Position numbers and translations under genes: made by a program. Below the pieces are notes generated by a model. The model was not told the DNA's origin, made no database searches, and worked only from the letters and a program-made list of their open reading frames with translations. Positions 1-8,790 of a DNA stretch of 64,000 bases are shown here, piece by piece. Numbering within the stretch: position 1 is the first letter of the stretch; each line of letters begins with the position of its first letter. Location: positions 620,001 through 684,000 of the forward strand of contig CAWEWR010000007.1 of the NCBI GenBank assembly GCA_963812675.1, read 5' to 3'. The DNA comes from AP-15 sp963812675. GTDB taxonomy: Bacteria; Pseudomonadota; Alphaproteobacteria; ATCC43930; CGMCC-115725.

Positions 1-348
1 TTTAAGGCCGTCAGTGACCCCGGCAGCGCCGAGTCGAGCTATTACGTCTGGGTCGATCAGCACAACACATTGGGCCTCGGCAAAGACGTGCCGATCGCCA
101 CCGGCAATCTCAACAGTGCATTGCTCGCCCTCGTCGATGGCAAGTTCCTCACCCTGCGCGTCCCCTATGTGAACGACTATTTCACGAAGGGGATGGACGG
201 CCGCATCGACGACCCGAACGCCGGCTGGAAGGGCCGGGCATTGTGGACGACCTATGCCACCCGTACAATGTTCCACCTCGAGACCGGTAAGGGCACCCTG
301 CCCAAGGTCGTGCGGTTCCAACTGCGCCCGGACCCGCTCGCCAATTAG
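1..348 (+). CDS. C-terminal end of a conserved unknown protein (start outside window)
   Basis: The reading frame is open from the first base and ends at TAG 346-348, giving 115 residues of a longer protein. The end region includes 'DGRIDDPNAGWKGR' and 'LPKVVRFQLRPDPLAN'. From memory this type of ending occurs in alphaproteobacterial proteins annotated with a carboxypeptidase-regulatory-like domain (secreted, beta-propeller-like proteins), but that is recall, not a search. No catalytic motif is visible in this fragment. It converges on the GFA gene with a 9-nt gap. The coding status is well supported by length and composition; the function is not. Confidence 0.6.
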   Translation, partial: FKAVSDPGSAESSYYVWVDQHNTLGLGKDVPIATGNLNSALLALVDGKFLTLRVPYVNDYFTKGMDGRIDDPNAGWKGRALWTTYATRTMFHLETGKGTLPKVVRFQLRPDPLAN

Positions 349-357
349 AGAGACCGC

Positions 358-831
358 TCAGTTCTGGCCGGCGATATTGCGGCGCAGCCGCTCTCGACTG
401 CTCGCCGGCCAGACTTCCGGGAGATTGTAGAACGCCTCGAAGGCGGGTTTGTCGGTCGGTAGCTGCAGCCATGGCAGCTTGCTTCTGGTGAAGATGTGGA
501 CGTCGGGCTCGACCCTCTCCGGATGGTCGAGCGTCCCTACCCTTACAAGCAACGTGTCGCCCGGGGCCGCGTGGTATTTGCTCCACAGGCGGGTCCCGCA
601 GCTGCCGCAGAAGAACACCTCGTGCGGCCTGCCGGTGCCGGCCGTCAGCATGACAGACTGCGGCAGGCTGTGATCGGCGGCGACGCAGCTCTTCTCGATC
701 CACACGTTGAGCACGAATGCACTGCCGGTTTGTTTCTGGCAATCCCGGCAATGGCAAGCGTGAACGATCAACGGCGGCGCCGTCAACCGGTACCGCACCG
801 CGCCGCAAGCGCATCCCCCTTCCAGATCCAT
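358..831 (-). CDS. GFA-family (glutathione-dependent formaldehyde-activating enzyme-like) zinc protein
   Basis: A 157-residue protein of the GFA/CENP-V fold. It shows the full zinc-ligand pattern: 'GGCACGAVRY' near the N-terminus, 'CHCRDCQKQTGSAF' about residues 25-38, and 'FFCGSCGTRLW' near the middle. The family binds structural and catalytic zinc and is related to glutathione-dependent formaldehyde-activating enzyme, though most members have no proven substrate. The open frame continues upstream to 1056, but ATG 829-831 is preceded by a strong purine-rich ribosome site (GAGGAGGGAGGAG) and matches the family start, so the upstream extension is rejected. No operon partner is evident. Confidence 0.85.
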   Translation of the reverse strand: MDLEGGCACGAVRYRLTAPPLIVHACHCRDCQKQTGSAFVLNVWIEKSCVAADHSLPQSVMLTAGTGRPHEVFFCGSCGTRLWSKYHAAPGDTLLVRVGTLDHPERVEPDVHIFTRSKLPWLQLPTDKPAFEAFYNLPEVWPASSRERLRRNIAGQN

Positions 832-1129
832 CTCCTCCCTCCTCGTTCGACGCTGAGCGCAGACCCTGGCTGTTGTCGCTGTTCTGTGCAGCAAGGAAAC
901 AGCCAGCGCCTGTGCCAGGAACCCCGGAAAACCTCGATTGCCGGCGGCGGCTGCAGCCGAACAACAGCGAACACGCTGGCTGTTTTCCGCTGTTACCTGG
1001 CTGATCTCTCCACGGCTTTGCCCGGAGGCGACCGCAACCCGGGCATTACCAAGCAATCATAGCAGGAGATTGAGGCTATTTTCGGGTTAGAGGTGTGCGA
1101 CCTACCTTGACGGCGCGCACCCCGCTCCC

Positions 1130-4100
1130 TTATTCCGCCGCAATTGCCGGGCGTTCGCCGAGATGCTGCAGGCAGCGGTCGACCCAGAGCTTGGTGAGTT
1201 TTTCCTGGACGCCGTTTTGTGAGAGGCGGCGGCGCAGGGTGCGGAAATCGACGCGGTCCATTTCCTGGTCCTGGTTGAAGCAGGAGAAGACGACGGTCTC
1301 GGTGCCGGTCACCGGATCATGGTGACGCTGCAGGCACTGTGCGCAGATCTCCTTCATCATGCATTGCATCGGCGAGTTGATCGACGCGATCGCGCGGTGG
1401 TCGGGGCGGAAATAGCGCTTCAAACCCGCCTGGCGCGCCTCGGCGACGGCGGCCATCATGCCGTCCGAGCCGATCGCGATGATGCGGTCGACCGCGGAGA
1501 GAGGGATCGCTACGGGCCCGAGTGCGCCGCGGCCATAGGCCTCGATCGCCTCGACGATGTTGCCGACAAAGGCGCGGTCTTGCGGCCGGCCCGGCACGAA
1601 ACCCGGCGCCTCGTCGCAGCACCACATGACGCAGTCGGCGGCATGCTCGATCTCCTCGACCTTGTAGCGGTCCTGGACGAGCTTGTAGCCGGCGAAATAG
1701 AGCACGCGCGAGCCGCGCGCACGGAACGCGGCGCCGATCGAGAACAAGACCGCATTGCCGAGCCCGCCGCCGACCAGCAACACGGTCTCGCCCGATGGCG
1801 TCTCGGTCGGCGTACCGGTCGGACCCATCAGGATCACCGGCTCGCCTGGCTTCAAGAGCGCGCAGAGGTCGGAGGAGCCACCCATCTCGAGCACGACCGT
1901 CGACAGAAGGCCTGCTTCAGTGTCGATCCCGGCGCCGGTCAACGCCAACCCCTCCATCGCCAGGGTCGTGCCATCGACCCGCGACGCCAAGCCCTCGTAA
2001 TTCTGCAGCCGGTAGAACTGGCCGGGCTTAAAGGCGCGCGCCGCGATCGGGGCCCGCACGACGACCTCGATGATGTTCGGCGTCAAGCGGACGATCTCGT
2101 GCACTTGCGGGCGCAGCTCGTAATCGAGCCGCGCCATCAACTCGACCGGCGAGGGCACAGATGGGGTGAGCCGCGCCAGCATGCGGCTAACCACCGGATA
2201 GCCTAGGGTCGCACCGCCCATCGCCTTGACGACATTGCCGGCAAAGCTCGGATGAAGGTCGCCGAAAAAGCTGACCGCGCGCCCATCGGGTCGCAGATGC
2301 GTCAACACCCGCACCGCCGACGGCTTCACGACCCGCTCGGGAGTGGCTGGGTTACCCTCTTCGTCGAGCGCGCGGAAATAGCGGCCGTCGAGCGCGATAT
2401 TTTCGGGATCTTCGCGGCCGAGCACGGTGTTCGGCTGGGTTCCGGCCGCGACGAGGATCGTGCGCGCCGGCAGCACGATCTCCTCCCCAGGCCCTTGGTT
2501 CGGATCGGGGCGATGGCCGCCGATTTCGGTCACACTGTGCCGGGTCAGCCGCAATGCTGCGGCCTGACCGAAGACGTCGACATCGACCTCGACCGGGGTC
2601 AACAATTCGGCAAACCGAATCCCCTCCTCCATCGCCTTCGCCACTTCCTCGTGGTTGAGGGTGTAGCTCGGAGAGTCGATGAGGCGCCGGCGGTAGGCGA
2701 TCGTCACCCCGCCCCAGCTGTCGATCAGGTTGGCAAGGCGAGGCGCGCGGCCTTCGCGGCCGGCGGCTTCGCGTTCGGCACGGATCGCGCGAGCATGCTC
2801 GATGAACTCGGCGGCGACCTCGCGCTCTGCCGGCGTCCATTGCGCGCGCACTGCCTCCTCGCCGCGCTCGGCGACGAGGATTTCATAACGCGACAGGAAT
2901 TTCTCGACCTGGAGCGGGTAATAGGCGAGCAACTCGGTCGCCGTGTCGATGGCCGTCAGACCACCGCCGATGACGACGACCGGCAGACGCACGGTCAGAT
3001 TGGCGATGCTGTCGGTCTTGGCCGCGCCGGTCAATTGCAACGCCATCAGGAAATCGGAGGCCTGCCGCACCCCCGGCGCGAGACCGTTCTTCATCGGGAT
3101 CACCGTCGGCCGGCCGGCACCGGCGCACAGCGCCACATGATCGAAGCCGAGATCGAATGCGCCGTCGATCGTGATCGTGCCGCCGAAGCGGACGCCGCCA
3201 TACATCGAGAAACTCGCCCGGCGTTCGAGCAGCAAGCGCACGATCTTCAGGAAATTCTTGTCCCAGCGAACGGTGATGCCGTACTCGGCGACCCCGCCGA
3301 ACCCCGCCATGACGCGGTCGTCGAGGCCTTCGACCAAGCTCGCGACGTCGCGGATCGGCTCGAACGGCCGCCGTGTGCCCTCGAGGGTGATGCCGCCGAT
3401 TTCGGGGGGCAGCGGCTCGATCTTCAGCCCGTCGACCGCCGCGACGAAATGACCATCGTTTATCAGGTGGTGCGCGAGAGTGAAACCCGCGGGGCCGAGG
3501 CCGACGACCAGAACCTTGTAACCGGTTGCCGCCCGCGGCAACGGCCGCCTGATGTTTAGTGGGTTCCAGCGGGTCAACAGCGAATAGATCTCGAACCCCC
3601 AGGGCAGGCCGAGCACGTCCTTCAACGTGCGGGTCTCGATCTGCGGGATGTCGACCGGCTCTTGCCGCTGGTAGATGCAGGCCTTCATGCAGTCGTTGCA
3701 GATGCGGTGGCCGGTCGCGGCGCAGATCGGGTTGTCGACCGCGACGATGGCGAGGGCGCCGAGGCTGTTGCCGCGCGCCTTCACCAAATTCATCTCGGAA
3801 ATCTTCTCCTCGAGCGGGCAGCCGGCGAGGGTGACGCCGAAGACGCTCTTCTTGAACGCACCGTCCTTTTCCTTCAGCCCCTTCGAGCAGCTGTCCTTGC
3901 CCTGGTTGTGGCACCAGATGCAGTAATTCGCCTGGTCGAGCGCGCCCGTTAGGTCGGTGCCCCGGTCGGTCAGCGCAAAACCGTCACGCGGGCGCCAGTC
4001 GTCCTCGGGCAGCCGCAGCATCGTGACCCCGTCGCGCTCGACGGTTTCGACCAGCACTAAATGATGCGGGTCGAGCCGGTGCGGCACCTTGAACAGCACG

Positions 4101-4657
4101 CCGCGCCGATGTTTGCGCCGCCCCTCGGGGGACAATGTCGCCCACGCGGCATAGCGCTGCGCGAGGTCCAGCGCCTCCGCATTGCCGGCCTCGTCCTCAA
4201 GCCAATTGGCGACATGCTCGGCATAGGAGCGTTCCCACGCCTCCTCCGCCGGCGAGCCGATCAGCGCGTCGAGCTGGCTGGCCAGAGCGGGCCCGTCGAT
4301 GGCTATCGCGTCGGATTCCTTGACCCCCTTTACGGCGCGGCGCTGCACGAAGAGGCGTTTGACCGAATAGAGCGGCGCCAGCTCGTGGTGGCGCGTTTGC
4401 AAGGCATGTACTTCGGGCACGATCCCGAACAGCTCGCCGATGAAGTCCTCGAGATAGGGCGCTAGATCGATCAGCAGATTGGATTCATCGAGCCGCTCGA
4501 TCGCATCGGGGTCGCGCCGGGCCGTCATAAGCCGGTCGTGCAAATCGATATCGCCTTCGGCGAGATGCCCGACAAACGCCCGATCGAGGCGAACCAGCCC
4601 CTCGCGGTCGTAAAGATCGGCGAAAGAAAGCCCGTGCTGCAGGACGAGGTCGGTCAT
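1130..4657 (-). CDS. Large iron-sulfur flavoprotein: GltD-like FAD/NAD(P) oxidoreductase fused to a PyrK-like reductase module
   Basis: An 1175-residue multidomain protein. Residues 1-230 have no motif I recognise. Residues 246-327 hold eight cysteines (CIWC, C257, CPLEEK, CAATGHRICNDCMKAC), like the 4Fe-4S N-terminal part of the glutamate synthase small subunit. A Rossmann motif 'VVGLGPAG' lies at about 386 and a second dinucleotide motif 'VVVIGGGLTAIDTA' further on. The C-terminal third resembles a ferredoxin-NADP/dihydroorotate dehydrogenase electron-transfer module and ends with a 2Fe-2S-type cysteine set (C1099, C1105, C1108, C1126). It probably moves electrons between NAD(P)H, FAD and iron-sulfur centres; donor and acceptor are unknown. 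The upstream ribosome site is weak. It is monocistronic. Confidence 0.8.
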   Translation of the reverse strand: MTDLVLQHGLSFADLYDREGLVRLDRAFVGHLAEGDIDLHDRLMTARRDPDAIERLDESNLLIDLAPYLEDFIGELFGIVPEVHALQTRHHELAPLYSVKRLFVQRRAVKGVKESDAIAIDGPALASQLDALIGSPAEEAWERSYAEHVANWLEDEAGNAEALDLAQRYAAWATLSPEGRRKHRRGVLFKVPHRLDPHHLVLVETVERDGVTMLRLPEDDWRPRDGFALTDRGTDLTGALDQANYCIWCHNQGKDSCSKGLKEKDGAFKKSVFGVTLAGCPLEEKISEMNLVKARGNSLGALAIVAVDNPICAATGHRICNDCMKACIYQRQEPVDIPQIETRTLKDVLGLPWGFEIYSLLTRWNPLNIRRPLPRAATGYKVLVVGLGPAGFTLAHHLINDGHFVAAVDGLKIEPLPPEIGGITLEGTRRPFEPIRDVASLVEGLDDRVMAGFGGVAEYGITVRWDKNFLKIVRLLLERRASFSMYGGVRFGGTITIDGAFDLGFDHVALCAGAGRPTVIPMKNGLAPGVRQASDFLMALQLTGAAKTDSIANLTVRLPVVVIGGGLTAIDTATELLAYYPLQVEKFLSRYEILVAERGEEAVRAQWTPAEREVAAEFIEHARAIRAEREAAGREGRAPRLANLIDSWGGVTIAYRRRLIDSPSYTLNHEEVAKAMEEGIRFAELLTPVEVDVDVFGQAAALRLTRHSVTEIGGHRPDPNQGPGEEIVLPARTILVAAGTQPNTVLGREDPENIALDGRYFRALDEEGNPATPERVVKPSAVRVLTHLRPDGRAVSFFGDLHPSFAGNVVKAMGGATLGYPVVSRMLARLTPSVPSPVELMARLDYELRPQVHEIVRLTPNIIEVVVRAPIAARAFKPGQFYRLQNYEGLASRVDGTTLAMEGLALTGAGIDTEAGLLSTVVLEMGGSSDLCALLKPGEPVILMGPTGTPTETPSGETVLLVGGGLGNAVLFSIGAAFRARGSRVLYFAGYKLVQDRYKVEEIEHAADCVMWCCDEAPGFVPGRPQDRAFVGNIVEAIEAYGRGALGPVAIPLSAVDRIIAIGSDGMMAAVAEARQAGLKRYFRPDHRAIASINSPMQCMMKEICAQCLQRHHDPVTGTETVVFSCFNQDQEMDRVDFRTLRRRLSQNGVQEKLTKLWVDRCLQHLGERPAIAAE

Positions 4658-4701
4658 CAGAGGTTTGGCATCAGCGATATGCGACGGCGAATTAACAACA
4701 T

Positions 4702-4732
4702 GTAGGATGGGTTGAGCAGAGCGAAACCCATC
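4702..4732 (+). repeat. REP sequence, left copy
   Basis: A 31-nt sequence beginning GTAGGATGGGTTGAGCAGAG and ending GAAACCCATC. It is the inverted counterpart of the copy at 5293-5323, and the two bracket the RAYT gene. Each copy is itself an imperfect palindrome (GGATGGGTT / AACCCATC), the form expected of REP elements mobilised by RAYT transposases. Confidence 0.85.
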
Positions 4733-4751
4733 GCATTTTCAGACGAGACAG

Positions 4752-5294
4752 GTGTTGGCGAGCTATCGGCGCAACTTTGTCGCGGGCGGCAGTTATTTCT
4801 TCACGGTGAACCTCGCCGAACGTCGGCTTCGGCTGCTGACTGAAAATATCGAGGCGCTACGCGCGGAGCGTTTCGATATACGCGGCGTCGGCATCCGTTC
4901 ACGATCGACGCCATCGTCGTGTTGCCGGACCATCTTCATGCGATTTGGACCCTCCCCGCGGGAGAGGCCGATTTCGCGCTTCGATGGCGGCTCATCAAAG
5001 CGGCGTTTTCGCGCGCTGCGCCGCGCGGCGAGTGGCTGTCGCCCAGTCGTTACGGCAAGGGCGAGCGTGGGATTTGGCAGCGCCGCTATTGGGAGCACAC
5101 CTTGGTGGACGAGAATGATTTCGTCCGGCACGCCGATTACATCCACTTCAACCCAGTCAAACATGGCCCACGTCGGGCGGGCCGAGGATTGGCCGTATTC
5201 GTCGTTCCATCGGATGGTGCGGCTAGGTATTTACCCGGCGGATTGGGCGGGCGAGTTCGACGAAAAGGAAGAAATCGGCTTTGGAGAGCGGTGA
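4752..5294 (+). pseudogene. REP-associated tyrosine transposase (RAYT, IS200-like), frameshifted
   Basis: Begins at GTG 4752 with the RAYT-type N-terminus 'YRRNFVAGGSYFFTVNLAER'. The frame is then lost near 4890-4915. The middle of the protein continues in the next frame with 'VLPDHLHAIWTLP', the HxH metal-binding motif of the Y1 transposase fold, then 'GIWQRRYWEHT' and 'HADYIHFNPVKHG'. Near 5160 the reading returns to the first frame with 'DWPYSSFHRMVRLGIYPADW' and stops at 5294. Two compensating frameshifts make translation of an active enzyme unlikely unless they are sequencing errors. The REP sequences at 4702 and 5293 are its expected substrates. The gene lies between the flavoprotein gene and sthA. 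Confidence 0.82.
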
Positions 5295-5323
5295 TGGGTT
5301 TCGCTCCGCTCAACCCATCCTAC
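5293..5323 (-). repeat. REP sequence, right copy
   Basis: GATGGGTTTCGCTCCGCTCA and the following 11 nt are the near-exact reverse complement of 4702-4732 (one base differs). It begins within the last codon of the RAYT frame. Related REP sequences occur as an inverted pair at 52344-52424. Confidence 0.85.
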
Positions 5324-5438
5324 GCGCTACTGCGCGGTACGCGTTACGTCCTTCATGCTTCATGGAATTGTCACGGTCGCGTTGCAGGGTTGTGGCATTC
5401 TTCTACGGCAATGACGATTGGCAGTGGGGGGCTAGGGC

Positions 5439-6875
5439 ATGGCTGGGGACGCGTTCGACTATGATCTTTTAGTGATCGGTTCCGGGCCGGCGGGGCAGCG
5501 CGCGGCAATCCAGGGCGCCAAACTCAACAAGAAAGTCTCGATCGTCGAAAGACGGACCGTGCTCGGCGGGTGCAGCGTCAATCTCGGTACGATCCCGTCC
5601 AAGACCTTGCGCGAGGCGGCGCTCGAGCTATGCGGGTATCGCTCGCGGGAATTTTACGGCGCCTCCTATACCGTCAAACAACATATCACGATGCAGGACC
5701 TGCTGTTTCGCACCGACCGGGTGATCCACCACGAAATCGACGTCACCCGCCACCAGCTGATGCGCAATGATGTCGAGCTGATCGCGGCGACGGCATCCTT
5801 TGTCGCGCCGGACGCCGTCCGCCTCGACTACGTCGACAGCGCCACCTCCCGCACGGTCAAGGTAAAGAAGATCGTCATCGCCGCCGGGGCGGAAACCACG
5901 CGCGACCCGCATATCCCGTTCGATGGAGAGCGGATTTTCACCAGTGACGACGTGCTGCAGCTCGATCGGCTGCCGCGGACATTGGCGGTCGTCGGCGCCG
6001 GCGTGATTGGCTGCGAATATGCCAGCATCTTTGCCGCTCTCGGCGTTCGTGTGACCTTGATCGACAAACGCGACCGGTTGATGCCGTTTGTCGACCACGA
6101 AATCGTCGACGAGTTCTGCCACCATCTTCGGGAGAACCGGGCGACCTTGCGGCTCAACGAGAGCGTCGCCCGGTTGGAGATCATCGAGGACGAGCACGGC
6201 CCACGCGTCAGACTGCATCTCGACAGCGGCAAGACAATCATTGCCGAGAAGGCGCTCTACTCGGTCGGCCGGACCGGTGCCACCAGCAAACTCAATCTGG
6301 CGGAAGCCGGCCTAGCCGCCGACGCGCGCGGTCGTTTGATCGTCGGCGAGCATTATCAAACCTCGGTTCCCGGCATTTACGCGGTCGGCGACATGATCGG
6401 ATTCCCCGCGCTCGCCTCGACCTCGATGGAACAAGGCCGGCTCGCGGTATGCCACGCCTTTGGCGTCACGGCGCACAGCGTCCCCGAGCGCTTTCCGTAT
6501 GGGATCTACGCAGTCCCCGAAATCTCGATGGTCGGCAAGAACGAGGAGGAGCTGACCGAAGCCGGCGTTCCCTATGAGATCGGCAAGGCACGCTACAAGG
6601 AGATCGCGCGCGGCCAGATCCTCGGCGACGTCACCGGGCTGTTGAAGCTGATATTTCACAGCGAAACCCGCCAGCTCCTCGGCGTCCACATCATCGGTGA
6701 GGGCGCGAGCGAGCTGATCCACATCGGTCAGGCGGTGTTGTCGTTCGCGGACAAGATCGATTACTTCGTCGAGACGGTGTTCAATTACCCAACCCTGGCG
6801 GAATGCTATAAGGTGGCGGCGTTCGACGGCATCAACCGGCTCGGTATATTTGAAGAAGAGGTGTCGAGCGTGTGA
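5439..6875 (+). CDS. sthA: Soluble (Si-specific) NAD(P)+ transhydrogenase
   Basis: A 478-residue flavoprotein of the disulfide-oxidoreductase superfamily. It carries the FAD motif 'VIGSGPAGQRAA' at the N-terminus, 'GGCSVNLGTIPSKTLREA' at about 45-62, the NAD(P) motif 'VVGAGVIGCEYAS' near 190, and 'GIYAVGDMIGFPALAST' near 310. The active-site segment has only one cysteine where lipoamide dehydrogenase has the CxxxxC pair; this is the SthA signature and argues for hydride transfer between NADPH and NAD+ instead of disulfide reduction. Length is that expected of SthA. The role is NADPH/NADH balancing in the cytoplasm. The ATG has only a weak upstream purine run. The gene is convergent with the mazF-like gene 8 nt downstream. 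Confidence 0.9.
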   Translation: MAGDAFDYDLLVIGSGPAGQRAAIQGAKLNKKVSIVERRTVLGGCSVNLGTIPSKTLREAALELCGYRSREFYGASYTVKQHITMQDLLFRTDRVIHHEIDVTRHQLMRNDVELIAATASFVAPDAVRLDYVDSATSRTVKVKKIVIAAGAETTRDPHIPFDGERIFTSDDVLQLDRLPRTLAVVGAGVIGCEYASIFAALGVRVTLIDKRDRLMPFVDHEIVDEFCHHLRENRATLRLNESVARLEIIEDEHGPRVRLHLDSGKTIIAEKALYSVGRTGATSKLNLAEAGLAADARGRLIVGEHYQTSVPGIYAVGDMIGFPALASTSMEQGRLAVCHAFGVTAHSVPERFPYGIYAVPEISMVGKNEEELTEAGVPYEIGKARYKEIARGQILGDVTGLLKLIFHSETRQLLGVHIIGEGASELIHIGQAVLSFADKIDYFVETVFNYPTLAECYKVAAFDGINRLGIFEEEVSSV

Positions 6876-6883
6876 GCACCGTT

Positions 6884-7219
6884 CTAGTCCGCGAGCCCCA
6901 GGACGAACGCAAGCGCCACATTGAGCCGCGCGATGTCGGCGGCTCCAAGACGGCCGATCTGACTACCGATGCGTTCCCGGCGGATTGTGACCGGTTTATC
7001 GGCCATCACCTGCGACCTTGCGCGCAGCCCGGTCTCCGGGCTTGGCTCAATCGTGACTCGAAAGTCGGGCACTACCACCAATTCTGAAGTCATCGGACAG
7101 ACCACGATGGAGGCATGACTTTCCGGAAAGGCATCGGTCTGGACGATCACCACCGGCCGCGGCTTACCATAGTCGCCCCGTGTGGTGACGATGACTACGT
7201 CACCGCGCCTCATCTGCAT
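6884..7219 (-). CDS. PemK/MazF-family toxin (endoribonuclease), pair 1
   Basis: A 111-residue protein starting 'MQMRRGDVV' and containing 'GDYGKPRPVVIVQTDAF' and 'SQVMADKPVTIRRERIG', the hallmark strands of the PemK/MazF fold, which cleaves mRNA at short sequences. The open frame runs further upstream, but ATG 7217-7219 fits the family length. The start overlaps the end of the upstream antitoxin gene by about 20 nt, so the two are translationally coupled. It closely resembles the toxin at 8791-9120 over the first 30 residues, although their antitoxins are unrelated. Confidence 0.85.
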   Translation of the reverse strand: MQMRRGDVVIVTTRGDYGKPRPVVIVQTDAFPESHASIVVCPMTSELVVVPDFRVTIEPSPETGLRARSQVMADKPVTIRRERIGSQIGRLGAADIARLNVALAFVLGLAD

Positions 7220-7412
7220 CGAACTCGGAGACGCCCTCGATCCAGTCGAGCGCTTCGAGCTCACTGTCGCGGCTCAGGTGCGCTACTTGCGCCGCGACCC
7301 GGCGGCGGATTGTTTCCGAGCGGGCGTCCGGCACCATTAGACGCAATTCGCGTAGACCCCGCCGGCGGCGGCGCTCCCGCATCATCCTCATTCGTTCGGC
7401 CGGCGCAGCCAT
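7200..7412 (-). CDS. MazE-type antitoxin (DUF3018-like), pair 1
   Basis: A 70-residue basic protein: 'MAAPAERMRMMRERRRRRGL' followed by 'RELRLMVPDARSETIRRRV' and 'EALDWIEGVSEFD'. The pattern matches the DUF3018 antitoxin family that pairs with MazF toxins. The ATG is at 7410-7412 with GAGGACGAG just upstream. The basic N-terminal half should bind the operator (see palindrome 7445-7456) and the acidic C-terminus should neutralise the toxin; these roles are inferred from the family. Confidence 0.8.
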   Translation of the reverse strand: MAAPAERMRMMRERRRRRGLRELRLMVPDARSETIRRRVAAQVAHLSRDSELEALDWIEGVSEFDADEAR

Positions 7413-7444
7413 CTCGTCCTCTATGAGCCGTGGTGGATTATAAT

Positions 7445-7456
7445 GTAACGCGTTAC
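7445..7456. promoter_or_regulatory. Perfect palindrome upstream of toxin-antitoxin pair 1
   Basis: GTAACGCGTTAC is a perfect 12-bp palindrome 32 nt upstream of the antitoxin start, placed where an autoregulatory operator of a toxin-antitoxin operon is expected. Binding is inferred. Confidence 0.45.
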
Positions 7457-7486
7457 GAGACAACAAACAAGCGCTGACTGGGCGCC

Positions 7487-8770
7487 TCAGGGGCGAGACG
7501 CTCGCCTGTATTCTCCTGTTGAAGAGTCGGCGGCCCGGTCGAGCACCACGTTGAGAAGCACATTGCAGCCGGCGGTAAGATCCTCGGGCTTCGCGTCTTC
7601 GATCTCGTTGTGGCTGATGCCGCCGACGCAGGGTACGAAGATCATCGCCGTGGGCGCGATGCGCGCCAGGTAGACGGCGTCGTGGCCGGCGCCGCTGACG
7701 ATGTCCTGATGCGGATGGCCCTGGGCCTCGGCGGCGGCGCGGACCGCGGCGACGAGGTCGGGGTCGAAGGGCGTCGGCGGGAAATACCAGAATTCCTTGA
7801 TCTCGACTTCGAGGCCGCCCGAAGCAGCAGCGGCATCGCAAGCCTGCCGCAGCTCGCCGTCCATTGCGCTCAGCACGGCGTCTTCGGGATGGCGGAAATC
7901 TACCGTAAAGAACACGCGTCCGGGGATCGTGTTGCGCGAGTTCGGGCTGACCTGAACAAATCCCACCGTCGCGCAGGCGAAAGGCGCATGCGCATGACCG
8001 ATGCGGTTGACCGCGTCGATCATCCGCACGGCGCCGACGAGCGCGTCGCGGCGCCGTGGCATAGGCGTCGGCCCGGCATGCGCCTCTTGCCCCGTGACGA
8101 TAATCTCATACCAGCGCTGGCCCTGCGCCCCAGTGACGGCGCCGATCGGCTTGCCGGCCGCCTCGAGGATCGGCCCCTGCTCGATATGCGCTTCGAAATA
8201 GGCGGCGATGTGCCGGCCGCCGACCGGATCCGCGCCGGCGAAACCGATCCGCTCGAGTTCGGCACCGAGCGTGATGCCGGTCACATTGTCCGGCCGCGCC
8301 AGACCCTCGGCGAGATCGAAGACGCCAGCGAACACCCCCGAGCCGACCATCGCCGGCGAAAACCTTGAGCCTTCCTCGTTGGTCCAGGCGACGATCTCGA
8401 TCGGCGCCTCGGTCTCGTAGCCGAGATCGTTGAGCGTTCGCACCAATTCGAGCCCGGCCATGACGCCGTAGGCGCCGTCGAACTTGCCCCCGGTCGGCTG
8501 CGTGTCGAGATGGCTGCCGGTCATCACCGGCGGGAGGGTCTCGTCGCGTCCGGGACGGCGCGCAAAGATGTTGCCGATCCTGTCGACCCGGACGCTGCAG
8601 CCGGCCTCCTCGCACCAGCGAATGAAGAGCCCGCGAGCCTCGCCGTCGAGGTCGCTCGCCGCGAGCCGGCACACCCCGCCCTTCGGCGTCGCGCCGATCT
8701 GCGCCAGCTCCATCAGGCTCGCCCACAGCCGCTCTCCGTTGATCTGCAGGTTCCGAACGCGTGCCGGCAT
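7487..8770 (-). CDS. Zn-dependent hydrolase of the hydantoinase/carbamoylase family (M20; N-carbamoyl-amino-acid or allantoate amidohydrolase type)
   Basis: A 427-residue M20-fold amidohydrolase. Visible motifs are 'MTGSHLDTQPTGGKFDGAYG' (metal ligands H and D), 'WTNEEGSRFSPAMVGSGVF' (catalytic and metal-binding glutamates), 'AHIEQGPILE', 'GQEAHAGPTPM', 'NTIPGRV' and 'SGAGHDAVYLA'. The family hydrolyses N-carbamoyl-L-amino acids, ureidoglycine/allantoate or beta-ureidopropionate; the exact substrate cannot be read from the motifs. The likely start is ATG 8768-8770 (MPARVRNLQINGERLW). An earlier ATG at 8792-8794 overlaps the mazF stop as ATGA and would also couple translation. It sits alone between two toxin-antitoxin pairs. 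Confidence 0.88.
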   Translation of the reverse strand: MPARVRNLQINGERLWASLMELAQIGATPKGGVCRLAASDLDGEARGLFIRWCEEAGCSVRVDRIGNIFARRPGRDETLPPVMTGSHLDTQPTGGKFDGAYGVMAGLELVRTLNDLGYETEAPIEIVAWTNEEGSRFSPAMVGSGVFAGVFDLAEGLARPDNVTGITLGAELERIGFAGADPVGGRHIAAYFEAHIEQGPILEAAGKPIGAVTGAQGQRWYEIIVTGQEAHAGPTPMPRRRDALVGAVRMIDAVNRIGHAHAPFACATVGFVQVSPNSRNTIPGRVFFTVDFRHPEDAVLSAMDGELRQACDAAAASGGLEVEIKEFWYFPPTPFDPDLVAAVRAAAEAQGHPHQDIVSGAGHDAVYLARIAPTAMIFVPCVGGISHNEIEDAKPEDLTAGCNVLLNVVLDRAADSSTGEYRRASRP

Positions 8771-8790
8771 CGCAATCACCTGCCGTGATG

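Noticed and set aside
2252..3559. 435-codon frame on the + strand antisense to the large flavoprotein gene
   Set aside because: It is a high-GC shadow frame: Arg/Asp/Gln-rich composition with no domain motif, while the opposite strand encodes clear cofactor-binding motifs.
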